A stretch of DNA of 64,000 nucleotides, from assembly GCA_051530055.1 (NCBI GenBank), contig CM121342.1:6076001-6140000 (forward strand), in the 5' to 3' direction. Position numbers and translations under genes: made by a program. Within the stretch, counting starts at the first letter, position 1; each line of letters opens with the position of its first letter. Source of the stretch: Neoechinorhynchus agilis (taxonomy: Eukaryota > Acanthocephala). Below, one piece after another: positions 45,411 to 57,054 of this stretch. Under the pieces are notes generated by a model. It had not been told where the DNA came from. It saw nothing but the letters and a program-made list of their open reading frames with translations, and did not search any database.

Positions 45411-45676
45411 ACTTGTGGTGAAGAATACTCACCCGGTTAAAAATCATTTTATTCTTCAGATATATTTCGAAATAGAGGAAACCTCGCATGCACTCACATT
45501 ACGACCGCTGCAAATACGCCCTGCGAACCTGTCAACCCGAGCCTATTAGATAAAACATCAGAATGGCAATAATCAAAAACCTTTTTAGATGATTGAGAAG
45601 GCGAGGTTTCCTCTTTCGAAATATTTCAGAAGAATAAAATGATTTTTAGCCGGGTGAGTATATTCATCACACAAGT
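45411..45676. mobile_element. Foldback element, 266 bp, with about 75-bp imperfect inverted ends
   Basis: The left end ACTTGTGGTGAAGAATACTC, then ACCCGGTTAAAAATCATTTT and GAGGAAACCTCGC, is matched in inverted order by the right end GCGAGGTTTCCTC, AAAATGATTTTTAGCCGGGT and GTGTGATGAATATACTCACC read on the other strand. The loop (about 45490-45600) is unrelated sequence. No coding capacity; non-autonomous DNA-transposon-like or foldback element. Confidence 0.8.
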
Positions 45677-46164
45677 CAACACTTTCATTTCGAAAAAGCT
45701 ACATAACTTAATTTTTTTGACAAGGCCTTGAAAATTCGCAATGAACAGTTCAATAATAAAGCTCGAGTGTGTAACAATTCACAATTGAGAATACACATCC
45801 ACTCGAACAATTGGATAGAATTACTATTTCCTTCGATTTTTTCTGGGAATTCACAATCAAGATGACTAATAGAAATTTTATGATTGTTGTTGAAGATTAC
45901 AATTGTTCATGTTTGAAAAGTTAAAAGAATTTATGGGTTTATCCACAGTATTAATTAAATCTACTTTAACAACCTTATGATAAAAGCATGTACAAGATTA
46001 TGCCAAGCCCCGAAAACAATCGGAGCCAATAAATTCTTTTAATTTTCACACGTCAAATTTGAATTTTTCGAACTTAACCTGTTGTTGCTTTTCGACGCAA
46101 ATTCTACAAAAAAGATAGAAATACGATTCATTTTCTCTGTAATACCTTTAGACAAAGCACAAAA
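45677..46164. other. Intergenic spacer
   Basis: About 490 bp of AT-rich sequence upstream of the basic coiled-coil gene. No feature recognised. Confidence 0.4.
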
Positions 46165-46710
46165 ATGAATGTTATTCATTTTCCAAGCGAAATATTCGAT
46201 GCTCATGTCGTTATGGGTGTTAAGAGGAGTCGTCGTCGTCGTAGAAGACGCAAAAAATCTACTTTATCTCATGATCTCCTTGTAAAAATCGTCTATGAAC
46301 AAGAAGATTCTCTTCGGAAAATGGACGAACTTCAGGACCGAGTTTGCAAGTTCGCTAAGCGACTCTTAAATAATATAAGGCGTCGTATGTACGAAATTCA
46401 ACAGATTTTAGACGTGGGGAAAGCACTGGATAAACTTGCGGTCGATCGTCTTGCATTAGTCGATAACACAGTGTCTGAATCGATTCGCAGCGTAATGGAG
46501 CAATGCGAGGAACGCTTAAAAGATTATGCTGATCAGATTGAGATCCTTGATTGCTTAACTGAATGGAAATGCGAAAGGTTGAGCCAAGGAGTGCGACGCT
46601 GTGACATGTTGGTAGCCGGGAAACGCTACCGAGATCTGTGGCCTGTACATAGAGGTTTTGTTTCGTTGTACGATGTTTGTTGCCTCCACGAATACAAGAA
46701 ATGTCGCTAG
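46165..46710 (+). CDS. Hypothetical basic coiled-coil protein
   Basis: A single-exon 181-residue protein. Residues 20-31 (KRSRRRRRRRKK) form a strong nuclear-localisation-like or nucleic-acid-binding cluster. Residues about 35-135 are helical with heptad character (LRKMDELQDRVCKFAKRLLN, RSVMEQCEERLKDYADQIEI). The C-terminal part has several Cys and Trp residues. No family is recognised. The long ATG-initiated frame with ordinary composition between two repeat-rich stretches supports a real gene. 46711-47026 downstream holds nothing recognised. Confidence 0.6.
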   Translation: MNVIHFPSEIFDAHVVMGVKRSRRRRRRRKKSTLSHDLLVKIVYEQEDSLRKMDELQDRVCKFAKRLLNNIRRRMYEIQQILDVGKALDKLAVDRLALVDNTVSESIRSVMEQCEERLKDYADQIEILDCLTEWKCERLSQGVRRCDMLVAGKRYRDLWPVHRGFVSLYDVCCLHEYKKCR

Positions 46711-47026
46711 AAGACAGGTTAACCTAATGAATTTCCACGAGTATTTGGTCTTTTAAGGATTTGAACAACTTTAAAATTTCTAACGCGGAATTTACGATCT
46801 GTAATGTGCACTTAACATTTGGAATACTTTCTAACGGACAAACGAATACGCATGAATGCATAATTTCCTTTTAATAGATACTTGGTTGCATCGATTTTAT
46901 TGGTAGATTGAAACCTTTTTTGGACTTTTCAAATTCTCATTTATGCTCTTCCAGTGGAGCCTAATTTTTTGGTTTGTATTCCAAATCTCAAGTGCACCTT
47001 ACAGATCGTTACTTGAGTTCCGGTTT

Positions 47027-49290
47027 ATTTCACATGTAAACTGTTGTACTGTCAGACGGATAAAATTTAGTTGCTTGACAGTTCAACTCTATTGAATCCT
47101 AAATAAAGAATAGGAGAGAGAAGGAGAGTAGAAGTTGAGTTTGCAAGCGATCTCTAAGCTTTCTTTGAGAATTTAACATTTCTTTTTGTCCTTTTCGGTC
47201 ATTTTGCCGAATAAAACTAGTAAACGACCACTTTTTTTATTTCACATGTAAACTGTTGTACTGTCAGACGGATAAAATTTAGTTGCTTGAGAGTCTACCA
47301 AATCCTAAATAAAGAATAGGAGAGAGAAGGAGAGTAGAAGTTGAGTTTGCAAGCGATCTCTAAGCTTTCTTTGAGAATTTAACATTTCTTTTTGTCCTTT
47401 TCGGTCATTTTGCCGAATAAAACTAGTAAACGACCACTTTTTCATGTAAACTGTTGTACTGTCAGACGGATAAAATTTAGTTGCTTGAAGTTAACCAAAT
47501 CCTAAATAAAGAATAGGAGAAAGGAGAGTAGAAGTTGAGTTTGCAAGCGATCTCTAAGCTTTCTTTGAGAATTTAACATTTCTTTTTGTCCTTTTCGGTC
47601 ATTTTGCCGAATAAAACTAGTAAACGACCACTTTTTTTATTTCACATGTAAACTGTTGTACTGTCAGACGGATAAAATTTAGTTGCTTGACAGTCAACCT
47701 ATTGAATCCTAAATAAAGAATAGGAGAGAGAAGGAGAGTAGAAGTTGAGTTTGCAAGCGATCTCTAAGCTTTCTTTGAGAATTTAACATTTCTTTTTGTC
47801 CTTTTCGGTCATTTTGCCAAATAAGACTAGTAAACGACCACTTTTTTTATTTCACATGTAAACTGTTGTACTGTCAGACGGATAAAATTTAGTTGCTTGA
47901 CAGTTCAACTCTATTGAATCCTAAATAAAGAATAGGAGAGAGAAGGAGAGTAGAAGTTGAGTTTGCAAGCGATCTCTAAGCTTTCTTTGAGAATTTAACA
48001 TTTCTTTTTGTCCTTTTCGGTCATTTTGCCAAATAAGACTAGTAAACGACCACTTTTTTTATTTCACATGTAAACTGTTGTACTGTCAGACGGATAAAAT
48101 TTAGTTGCTTGAGAGTCAACCTATGAATCCTAAATAAAGAATAGGAGAGAGAAGGAGAGTAGAAGTTGAGTTTGCAAGCGATCTCTAAGCTTTCTTTGAG
48201 AATTTAACATTTCTTTTTGTCCTTTTCGGTCATTTTGCCGAATAAAACTAGTAAACGACCACTTTTTTTATTTCACATGAAACTGTTGTACTGTCAGACG
48301 GATAAAATTTAGTTGCTTGACAGTTCAACTCTATTGAATCCTAAATAAAGAATAGGAGAGAGAAGGAGAGTAGAAGTTGAGTTTGCAAGCGATCTCTAAG
48401 CTTTCTTTGAGAATTTAACATTTCTTTTTGTCCTTTTCGGTCATTTTGCCGAATAAAACTAGTAAACGACCACTTTTTTTATTTCACATGTAAACTGTTG
48501 TACTGTCAGACGGATAAAATTTAGTTGCTTGAGAGTCTACTGAATCTAAATAAAGAATAGGAGAGAGAAGGAGAGTAGAAGTTGAGTTTGCAAGCGATCT
48601 CTAAGCTTTCTTTGAGAATTTAACATTTCTTTTTGTCCTTTTCGGTCATTTTGCCGAATAAAACTAGTAAACGACCACTTTTTTTATTTCACATGAAACT
48701 GTTGTACTGTCAGACGGATAAAATTTAGTTGCTTGAGAGTCTACCAAATCCTAAATAAAGAATAGGAGAGAGAAGGAGAGTAGAAGTTGAGTTTGCAAGC
48801 GATCTCTAAGCTTTCTTTGAGAATTTAACATTTCTTTTTGTCCTTTTCGGTCATTTTGCCGAATAAAACTAGTAAACGACCACTTTTTATTTCACATGTA
48901 AACTGTTGTACTGTCAGACGGATAAAATTTAGTTGCTTGACAGTCAACCAAATCCTAAATAAAGAATAGGAGAGAGAAGGAGAGTAGAAGTTGAGTTTGC
49001 AAGCGATCTCTAAGCTTTCTTTGAGAATTTAACATTTCTTTTTGTTCTTTTCGGTCATTTTGCCGAATAAAACTAGTAAACGACCACTTTTTTTATTTCA
49101 CATGTAAACTGTTGTACTGTCAGACGGATAAAATTTAGTTGCTTGAGAGTCTACCAAATCCTAAATAAAGAATAAGAGAGAGAAGGAGAGTAGAAGTTGA
49201 GTTTGCAAGCGATCTCTAAGCTTTCTTTGAGAATTTAACATTTCTTTTTGTTCGTTTCGGTCATTTTGCCAAATGAGACTAGTAAATTAT
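47027..49290. repeat. About 205-bp tandem array, about 11 units
   Basis: Units share ACTGTTGTACTGTCAGACGG, GAGAGTAGAAGTTGAGTTTG, CAAGCGATCTCTAAGCTTTC and CATTTTGCCGAATAAAACTA. The most variable part is just after TTTAGTTGCTTGA, where units have CAGTTCAACTCTATTG, GAGTCTACC or CAGTCAACC. Near-identity elsewhere indicates recent homogenisation. It lies downstream of the kinesin 3' end. 49291-49572 between the array and kinesin stop shows no feature. Confidence 0.96.
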
Positions 49291-49572
49291 TAAAAATACC
49301 CCTTAAAATTGTTTTCTTACTAAGTTTAGAATCTCTCAAAGAGGTATTATACGAAATTCTCATTTATGCTCGTTCGTTTCAAGATATTTGCATATATCGG
49401 TATATATTTTTTATCCAAAACTAAACGTCGACTAAACGCGGTTTATTTAACTTTATTTAGAAAAAAGCGTAGGTTTTCATTGAATAACGTGCACTTTTAT
49501 TCTGATAGAATTCAATGTGCTCGTTAATATGAACGTAAGTTCTTCAAAAATGGATTCAAAATCGCTAAGACG

Positions 49573-52500
49573 TTAATCTGATTTGTGTCCGGCACTCCTC
49601 TTTTTGCCAATTTTTTCGTCTTGTAAAAACGCATTATTGAGATCAATCTTATCGCTATAATTCGACGTATCTACAAGGCTTTGGGAGGCGTGCAACTCGC
49701 TTGTTCCAGGAGATTTGAAATCCGCTGGAACCGATAAGTTTCTGGGCGTCGATATAACGAACGTTTCGTTCAATTTCTGTTTTTCATAAACAAGCCTTCT
49801 TACGGTCTTTAACATATGAACTAAAATATCTTCTCTTGATTGAGAAACAGAAGGAACTTGTTCACTAACTAAGCCACCTTCTGATTCATCGTAGTCATCA
49901 TTTGTTCCAAGTGCAAATTCCAAAACCTTTAGAAGGATTTCAGGCTTTGTTTCCGTGAGTATAAATAATTCATTCATCAATTGGCTCATCATTACACGAG
50001 TTTTGCGTTCAAGCTCTTCACGCCTCACCCTCTGCCGATCGTTCTGCTTCCTCAACTTAATCAATTCTTCGTCAATCTTCTTAGTTTCATCAGTGAGTTT
50101 ACGTTCACTGAGGCAATCTTCGACGTTTTGGGAGAAGACATGCTTAAACACGATTCGGGCTTCTTGAAGACAACGAATCTCGCATAAATAGTGATGTATT
50201 CGTTCGTCCGTATCACCGGCATTATCGATGAATTCTTGAAGACTATCGATCTGATCCGAACATCCTTCAAGTCTGTCTAAAATAATCCGTGAATGTCCAC
50301 GTGGACATAACTCATCGACACTTAATAATTGATCATTCAATGCTTGTCGTTCATCCCATAAGTCCTCTAGTCTTTTATTCGCTCGAGCGACTTCTATCAA
50401 ATGTGCTATTTCATCGTCGATCCATTTACGCAATCCTTGACCGGTTTTAGAGTTCTCCGCTCGTTTCAGTTCATCCAAGTGCTCTTCTTCACTTTGACGT
50501 CTCTGATCCATTATTGAACGTAGTCTCATAAAAGTAGAAAAAATCTCAGTTTGCTTTCGACCGATCAAATTGTCCTTTCTTGTCTGTTCCATTTTAAGAA
50601 TATTTAATTTTGACTCGTTTCGAACCGCCATCGTCCGTAGCTTCCCTTGTTTTCGTACATTTTCCACTTGCATTGATCGAATCCTTCGAGCGCAGTTTCT
50701 AAGATCATTCACTAATAAAACTCGTTCTGCTTTTAAATCCTGAATTTCCGATTTCAAATTGGCTACTAATTCCTGTGCCTCTTCATTTTGTGCAATCTTC
50801 GCTTCAAGGTCTTTAAGTTGCAATTTATAAGATTTGATTTCTTCTTCTAATTTCTCCTTTTCAACATTCAACATTTTATCAGCTCTTTTATCCAATCGTT
50901 TTACTTCGAGGTCACGGATGTGATTATCCAGCATTTTACGGGTTGCATCATAAGCTGTTCTAGCAGCTAATAGATTTTTATTTTCGTTTAAGAAATCTTC
51001 TAACAGCATTTCTCTTCGTTGAACCATATCATTTAAACATAGAATTTTACGTGAAGTAGCTTGAGTGAATTGATCATTAGAAAATTGCATTTCTGAAGGT
51101 ACACCTTCTTCACCGATTTCCTCATCGTCCGCAACACAATCAACGAGCTGTTGAACACATCGAGCAACACTAAAATCCAGGGAGTTTTCAAACTTATCCA
51201 CTTCTTCATCTTCAAAATCACTGGTATATACGTTGTCCGAATCATCATCACCCGGCTCACTGATAACTTCATCTTCGCCACTCTTCAAATCCCCGATCAA
51301 TGTAGTCGTTGAACCTTTACTTTCATCGCTCATACAAGACCGTAAAATAGACCAATCATCATCGCTGGTTTCATTTAAAACGTTATCGTTGATAACTCTC
51401 GTTATGACATCGTCAAAATAATTGCAGATCAAATCGTATCTGTAAGGATCTGTGTTTTCCAAATCAATCCGGATGAGTAAATCTCGAATTTCCGCGAAAA
51501 GACTTTTAATGTCGTTCGCACTGGCATACACTTTTTTGTCGCGTTCTATTGAATCTAAATCACATTCGCGTTCTATGCTGCTTAGATGATGATGATGATG
51601 GAGAAGAAGAGGACAACTATTTGATTCTGTTCCACGCATCTCAACAGTCGTCAACTTCCTCGTCAACTCATCGATCTCCGCTCTTAATTCAGCTACACGA
51701 CCCGCTCCACATTCGTGATTTGAAATCGGTTTGTTCTTGATGTTCCGTGCACGGTTGGCGTATTTGAGCGTATTCAAAGTTTCTTCACAACTGTCCGAAG
51801 CTGGACTCACGCAGGCTATCATCAACGTTAAACTGTTCCCACCAAGAGAATCCTGAAGTAAACGAGTCAACTTACTATCTCGATACGTACGTACAATGCA
51901 CTCTACAGACTTTACAAACAAATTTAAACTTTTTTTATTCTCCCCCCCCCACTCAATTCAACTAATTTTGGTGAAAATAATTGATTATTTTCAACAAACT
52001 TATAAACTTTGACTAACCCAAAGGACTTTTTCTGTCGATTTGAAAATTGAACCTTTTGTGGTTGTCGATATGTGGCGCGAAGAAATTGAAATCGTTTTGG
52101 GTTTTAACTGCCAATTGTTTTTTCCTTTATTTCGTGCAAATTAAAGCGAAAATTCCTATTTTTTCAAATGTCTAAAAAAATTTCGAACTTTTGTGCCACC
52201 AACAAGGTGAAGAGATACAGGCCTTTGGCATCCGAAAACAATCGGCAGTTTAAAATCATTTAAATTTCTTCACGCCACATATCGACAACCACAAAATAAA
52301 TGTAGAAACGGCTAACAAGACTTGAAGTTAGAATATTTATATATATTTCTTTGGCCTTAAATCTGACACCTAAGCTCATGATAATCGAAGGGCGCAGAAG
52401 ATACGGAAATTTTAGAAGCTTTAAATAAACTAAAAATAACTTGAATTGTAAGTTCATTCAATTAAACTATTTGTAGACTTTAAGATTTGGTCCAAGTAAA

Positions 52501-54170
52501 ATTTCTTTGGCCTTAATTCTGACACCTAAGCTCATGATAATCGAAGGGCGCAGAAGATACGGAAATTTTAGAAGCTTTAAATAAACTAAAAATAACTTGA
52601 ATTGTAAGTTCATTCAATTAAACTATTTGTAGACTTTAAGATTTGGTCCAAGTAAAATTTCTTTGGCCTTAATTCTTTGTCAATATTCACAAGAGTGAAA
52701 GATCACTAAATTTGCAAGATTCATCAACATTAGATAACACCATTGAAATCAGCGCATTTGATATGCTCAAAATGTTTTTTCATTTCGTTACAACTATCGA
52801 GCACCACAAATTTAATTCAGGTGTCTTTTATGAACTTCAATCCTGAAATTAAGGGTCAAAATTTAACAAGCAACATTAAACCGTTATCGCAGGTGAATTC
52901 GGCGTCAAAAGTAGATTTAGAAAATTTAATTTGATCTTAGGAGCAATCAAAGAAAGGCGTCCTCGGTGCCGGGATGTTCTGCGTCCGGGGCAATGGCCAC
53001 CGTAGTCTTTTCTCAGAGGATAAACAGGAATGGAACACCGGCAGTATTATGGGTAAGACCTCGACCGGCGTCGAGTTGAAAGACTATTTATTTTGTCTCT
53101 CGGCTAAAACTGAGACATTTTGTGGACTAATTTTGAGTAAACTTTAAGCCCCCAGGTGCATTGGACATTCAGGACGGAATATGTCGATGGCATGTATCTT
53201 CATTTCCTAATAAACTGATTACATTCCCTAAAGCCAATAAACCCATATTGATTTTGATTCCTTCCTTAAACCTATTTCCTTCAGTTTGTGTTCGGGAGCA
53301 TCGTTCACTTCCCGCTAAATCCACAATTTGCAGTTTACACGCAACCGAGTCCACCGTAGAAGAAGATTGAGGAGAACAAGATTCGTCAAAACGCAGCCGT
53401 TTCGGCTCTAAGGTACTCTGTAGAGTGCTCACTTCACTAGAAGTTGTCCATCGTCTCATTGAAAGTGTATAGATCGCATGAGATCGACTGCTTTCGACGT
53501 TCATCATAGTTTCTCCCACAGTTCGATTCCCGGCTGCTTTTGCGAACAACTTTACACAATCATTAACACTGACGACCGAGTGTTCACTTAGTCCGCTCAC
53601 TCGAATCTTTCCTAGTTCTTCACGAATTGTAAGTGCATCGGTGTAAGAAGTGTCGTTAGATAGAAGATCTCGGAGTTTCTCCTGATAAATCTCCAGCGCG
53701 GACACTTTGAATTTATATTCAGCGAAACTCTTTTCATCGTGTGCTTGATTGAATATTTTGTCCAAGGTTCGAAGTACCACGCCGTCCGGCATCGCATTCT
53801 CTCCAATATTAGTCAGACCCAAAGTATAGGTTTTTCCGCTTCCAGTTTGACCGTAAGCAAATATTGTAACATTGCAACCTTTAAAGAAGCCATCTATAAG
53901 ATCAGTGACACAGCCGTTGAACACTTGTTCATGGACCGATTGCATATTGAACACGTGATCGAAAGTGAAGAAATGACGTCCGAGTTGGACTTGGCAATTG
54001 TTTGTCGTCTCATCAAGCATCACCTTTGAACCAGTGTTCAATTCACGAGCGATCAATGGTCTTATCCGGAGTGCAACTTGGACGGGAATCACTGAGCTGT
54101 CGTCGGTGATCGCTTGAGTTGCCGATCGCTTATTATATGTCACACTGGGATCCACCGTTGATTCAGACAT
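49573..54170 (-). CDS. Kinesin-4-like motor protein
   Basis: A plus-end-directed microtubule motor. Exon 1 (54170 to about 53170) encodes most of the N-terminal motor: [12 protein letters not shown]-loop GQTGSGKT (residues 107-114), switch I NVESSRSH and switch [10 protein letters not shown]. The last exon (about 51890-49573) continues with [36 protein letters not shown] and [10 protein letters not shown], then about 700 residues of coiled coil with an acidic stretch. These sequences are closest to KIF4/KIF21-type kinesins; the KIF4 C-terminal Cys-rich domain is absent. The 1.3-kb intron falls inside HIP-YRDSK, and no GT-AG pair I tried restores that junction (the best is GT...AC). An unseen exon, a non-canonical junction or an error is possible. 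Confidence 0.88.
52346..52675. repeat. Two tandem 155-bp repeats in the kinesin intron
   Basis: TTTCTTTGGCCTTAAATCTG through TTGGTCCAAGTAAAA (52346-52500) is repeated at 52500-52655 and the opening TTTCTTTGGCCTTAATTCT appears a third time at about 52658. Copies differ by very few bases. Confidence 0.85.
52950..53130 (+). ncRNA. Candidate structured RNA, spliced-leader or snRNA-like
   Basis: A GC-rich island inside the AT-rich kinesin intron, on the opposite strand to kinesin. In order it has AACACCGGCAGTATTATG, then GGTAAG (donor-like), a perfect hairpin CTCGAC-CGGC-GTCGAG at about 53061-53076, an Sm-like ATTTTG in ACTATTTATTTTGTC, and a second hairpin GTCTC...GAGAC at 53095-53116. This order (exon, donor, stem-loop, Sm site, stem-loop) is that of spliced-leader RNAs; flatworm leaders also end in ATG. 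No snRNA consensus matches, the Sm site flanks are not purines, and no second copy is in the window. Treat as a candidate only. Confidence 0.25.
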
Positions 54171-54295
54171 CTAAAATTTAAGATCGCTTTGTTGACACAA
54201 CAACATTGGACTCTGTTTAAAAAAATACGTTAAAGAAGAGAATATTGTTGATGACAACCAATCTTGAGTGCATTACAAAAATCTACAAATCCAAG

Positions 54296-55085
54296 CAAAC
54301 GAATTTAGCTCCCGAATTTTCTTTAACAAAGGATATTTTAGTGGATTTTCTTTAGAAAGCAAAGAAAGCAAAAATCCAATGTTCGTACTGAACCGAATTC
54401 GAGGACAGGAAATCACATTGGGATCCACGGTTGACGTCGGTCTTTAAAACAAGAAATTGGATCCGAATACTGGAATTCACATTGCGATCTACAAATTCGA
54501 GCAAACCAAAATAGATCTCAACTTTTCTTTAACAAAGGATATTTTAGTGGTTTTTTTTAGAAAGCAAAGAATGCAATAATCCAATGTTCGTAGTGAGCCG
54601 AATTCGAGGACAGAAAATCACATTGGAATCCACGGTTGACGTCGGTCTTTAAAACAAGAAATTGGACCCGAATACTGGAATTCACATTGCGATCTACAAA
54701 TTCGAGCAAACCAAAATAGATCTCAACTTTTCTTTAACAAAGGATATTTTAGTGGATTTTCTTTAGAAAGCAAAGAAAGCAAAAATCCAATGTTCGTACT
54801 GAACCGAATTCGAGGACAGGAAATCACATTTTCTTTGAATATCGATCCTTGACTCCTACGTTCGATTGGCTAAAATGGAATTTCAAATATTTGATTGATT
54901 TTAATGAATAACCAAGCGATATTGCAGGTAAACCAGTCTCTTCAATTGTCCAAACTACGAATGATCACCTGAACTTAAAAAAAGGCAAAATACAAATTGG
55001 TCATTTCGATTTGACGCGGAAAACGGAAGACCGCAACGCCATTTGTAGAAATAAAATATCTCAGTTTCCTATTGGTCGACGAAAT
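54296..55085 (+). pseudogene. Degenerate gene segment with 187-bp internal repeats (copy 1)
   Basis: Three 187-bp tandem units (from about 54310, 54497, 54684) contain TTTAACAAAGGATATTTTAG and CCAATGTTCGTA, and end in GTTGACGTCGGTCTTTAAAA. After the third, 54840-55085 continues with CTACGTTCGATTGGCTAAAA. The whole last part is nearly identical to 61625-62055. Plus-strand pieces look protein-like (GIHIAIYKFEQTKIDLNFSL; PTFDWLKWNYKYLIDFNEQ) but frames are interrupted, so it is probably a broken duplicated gene or part of an unrecognised element. Family unknown. Confidence 0.5.
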
Positions 55086-55089
55086 TACT

Positions 55090-56110
55090 TTTGTCGAGAG
55101 TTTAACGGTGAAAAAATCCTTTCTTCTCAAATGCATTTTTAAAACGCAAGCTTTATTCTCGAATCTTTTAAAATCTTTTTAAAGTAACCGTGGTACGGAA
55201 TGCTATTGAAAGAAAAGATTTGTGAAATTGGGAATTAAATTTTGTTGTTAAGAACTCTACTCAATATTAATCACATCTTTATATTTTAAAGGAACTTTAC
55301 AACAATGAGCAAATGAAGCTTAGGCGAATTTTTAGGAGTCATCAAAAAGACTTACCGAAATAGATTTAGTCCATTTTTGATCATCAATAAATCGTTATGT
55401 GGTTCGCTTACATTCACAGTATCGAAGCAAACCATCAACCCGGCAACAAATGGAGAATCACTTGACTTCTATAGAGTTATTTCAGTGGCTGTTTAAATTT
55501 AAGAGCGAGAAAAAAGTACGTTATCTTTAAAGAAATAAGTTTGGGCTACAAAAAGGTTTCCAGGCTCATATTGATTTAGCTCGACATCAATTGAAAAGTT
55601 ATTATATTCGTTAAGTGGAAGTCTTGGTGCACTTTCCTCAGCAATGAGCTTGTTTTTGTCTGGATTGAAGACTGGGCGAGCCCCTGATCGGATATTTCTG
55701 AATTCGACATTATTTCTATAAATTGCGCATTTCTTAGACTTACAGCGCGACCATTTCGATTCCTGAATGATTTAGTAACTTGATATTGATTTTTTCGACG
55801 TTATCGGGTATTCGGAAGCTCATATTGATTTAGCTGTCCAAGTGGTCGGTTCTGGACGACAAACTTGTGATCTAGCGTTCGATTTTAGATCCCGCAAAAA
55901 CATGATGGCCGTTTTAGCTGGGTTTTTTGGCGAACATCGTAGCTTGGTTCGTTTGTTAGAGAAAAACGATAAAAAAATACGACTTAAAAAAGACCACTCC
56001 GACAAGTTTCATTAGGGAACTTTGAGGTCCGAGCGTCCATTGATCCAAACCGTTAATGTACACAAAACTGAATATTGTTTAAATTCATTAATCGATTCAT
56101 AAGAACCAAT
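55090..56110. other. Intergenic region upstream of the forkhead gene
   Basis: About 1 kb with no supported gene. CTCATATTGATTTAGCT occurs twice (about 55563 and 55819). Nothing else recognised. Confidence 0.35.
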
Positions 56111-56880
56111 ATGCCGATTAACCAGTTGATCTTCGACGATCTATCCAGAAACAAAGTTTAGAAACCACATTTTAAGTCAACAAAGCAATGAACTCTAAGA
56201 AAATGGTATCCAAAACACTCGCCTCGTCGATGCTGATCAGTATTTTTCCATTTATTTACTATTGTTTGATCCCCGACCAGTAGCGGTTAAGTTGAGCGAT
56301 TTGGATCTGTTCAATGTGAACTCACTTTCTATATTGTCCCGTCTTCGATCAAATGAATAACCCTGCCCATTAGTCAACCGCACCAACATTGAATTAATAG
56401 CAGCAGCGATCGAGAACAGTTTAACAGGAAGATTGCTGGTCAATGAAATCTACGAATGGATTGACGATAATATTCCATATTTCGCACAAATAGCCGATAG
56501 AAGGCCTTGGAAAGGATCGGTCAGAAACACGCTTGCCTATTGTCGTAGATTTAAGAAAATTCAAGTTCGAGGGAGACCAAATCGTTTTGGTTGTAAAAAG
56601 AAGGAAGTAGTACAAATAATATTTTATTGAAATATTTCGACCCTCACGTGGGTCTTCTTCAGTCAATCTGAAAAGGTCAGGGTTTTTTGCGGTCGCTTTT
56701 CCACTCCCGTGGCGACCAAAAAGACGACGGCAAATTGTCGAGGAATTAAGGATTCGGCGTCTTCATCTGAATGGAAATGTTTCTCAAGTAGTTCAACCGG
56801 ACAATTCAAGAATCTACGACCAGGAGGACTTAACGGTTTCCGATCAAGTGATGGCAAATGGCCACCGAGAATCAGTGTGA
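56111..56880 (+). CDS. Forkhead (winged-helix) domain protein
   Basis: A DNA-binding transcription factor of the forkhead class. Exons 56111-56155, 56200-56239, 56281-56340, 56374-56589 and 56681-56880 join in phase and give 186 residues; introns are 44, 41, 33 and 91 bp. The domain reads NRTNIELIAAAIENS (helix 1), RLLVNEIYEWIDDNIPYF (helix 2), then WKGSVRNTLAYCRRFKKI, where the family has W-NSIRHNLS---F. The recognition helix differs from the usual NSIRHNLS (GSVRNTLA), so DNA specificity may be altered. If intron 4 is retained, exon 4 reads on to a stop at 56630, giving 133 residues. A basic PWRPKRRRQ follows in the long form. The gene is very small for a FOX protein. Confidence 0.75.
56630..56672 (-). 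ncRNA. Hammerhead-like motif inside forkhead intron 4
   Basis: On the minus strand: CTGAAGA-A-GACCC-ACGTGA-GGGTC-GAAA. This is the order of a hammerhead core (CUGANGA, stem II, GAAA) with one extra base before stem II. The same layout occurs in the 149-bp MITE at 23494-23521 and at 59459-59488. It is likely the end of a Penelope-related non-autonomous element. Cleavage activity is not shown. Confidence 0.4.
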
Positions 56881-56943
56881 GTTTTCGATAATCTCACAAT
56901 GTAAATCTAATGGAACGGCGAATACCTAAACGATATCACCGTT

Positions 56944-57054
56944 CTATATAGAAAGATGTCGTTTTCCGGCTGCTTTGGAAATCACTTCCCAAATCGTCTT
57001 AGGAAAGGCGACTTCTTTTAACTTACTGATCAACATCGAGTTATCAGGAGGCAT
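56944..57054 (-). CDS. Possible 36-residue peptide or terminal exon
   Basis: A short ATG-to-stop frame encoding MPPDNSMLISKLKEV then AFPKTIWEVISKAAGKR. The composition looks coding and helical. It may be a separate micro-protein or part of a longer spliced gene. No family recognised. Confidence 0.25.
   Translation of the reverse strand: MPPDNSMLISKLKEVAFPKTIWEVISKAAGKRHLSI

Noticed and set aside
54296-54840. Functional multi-domain gene built of 187-bp repeats
   Set aside because: The period is not a multiple of three and every unit interrupts the frame, so this copy cannot encode a continuous repeat protein.
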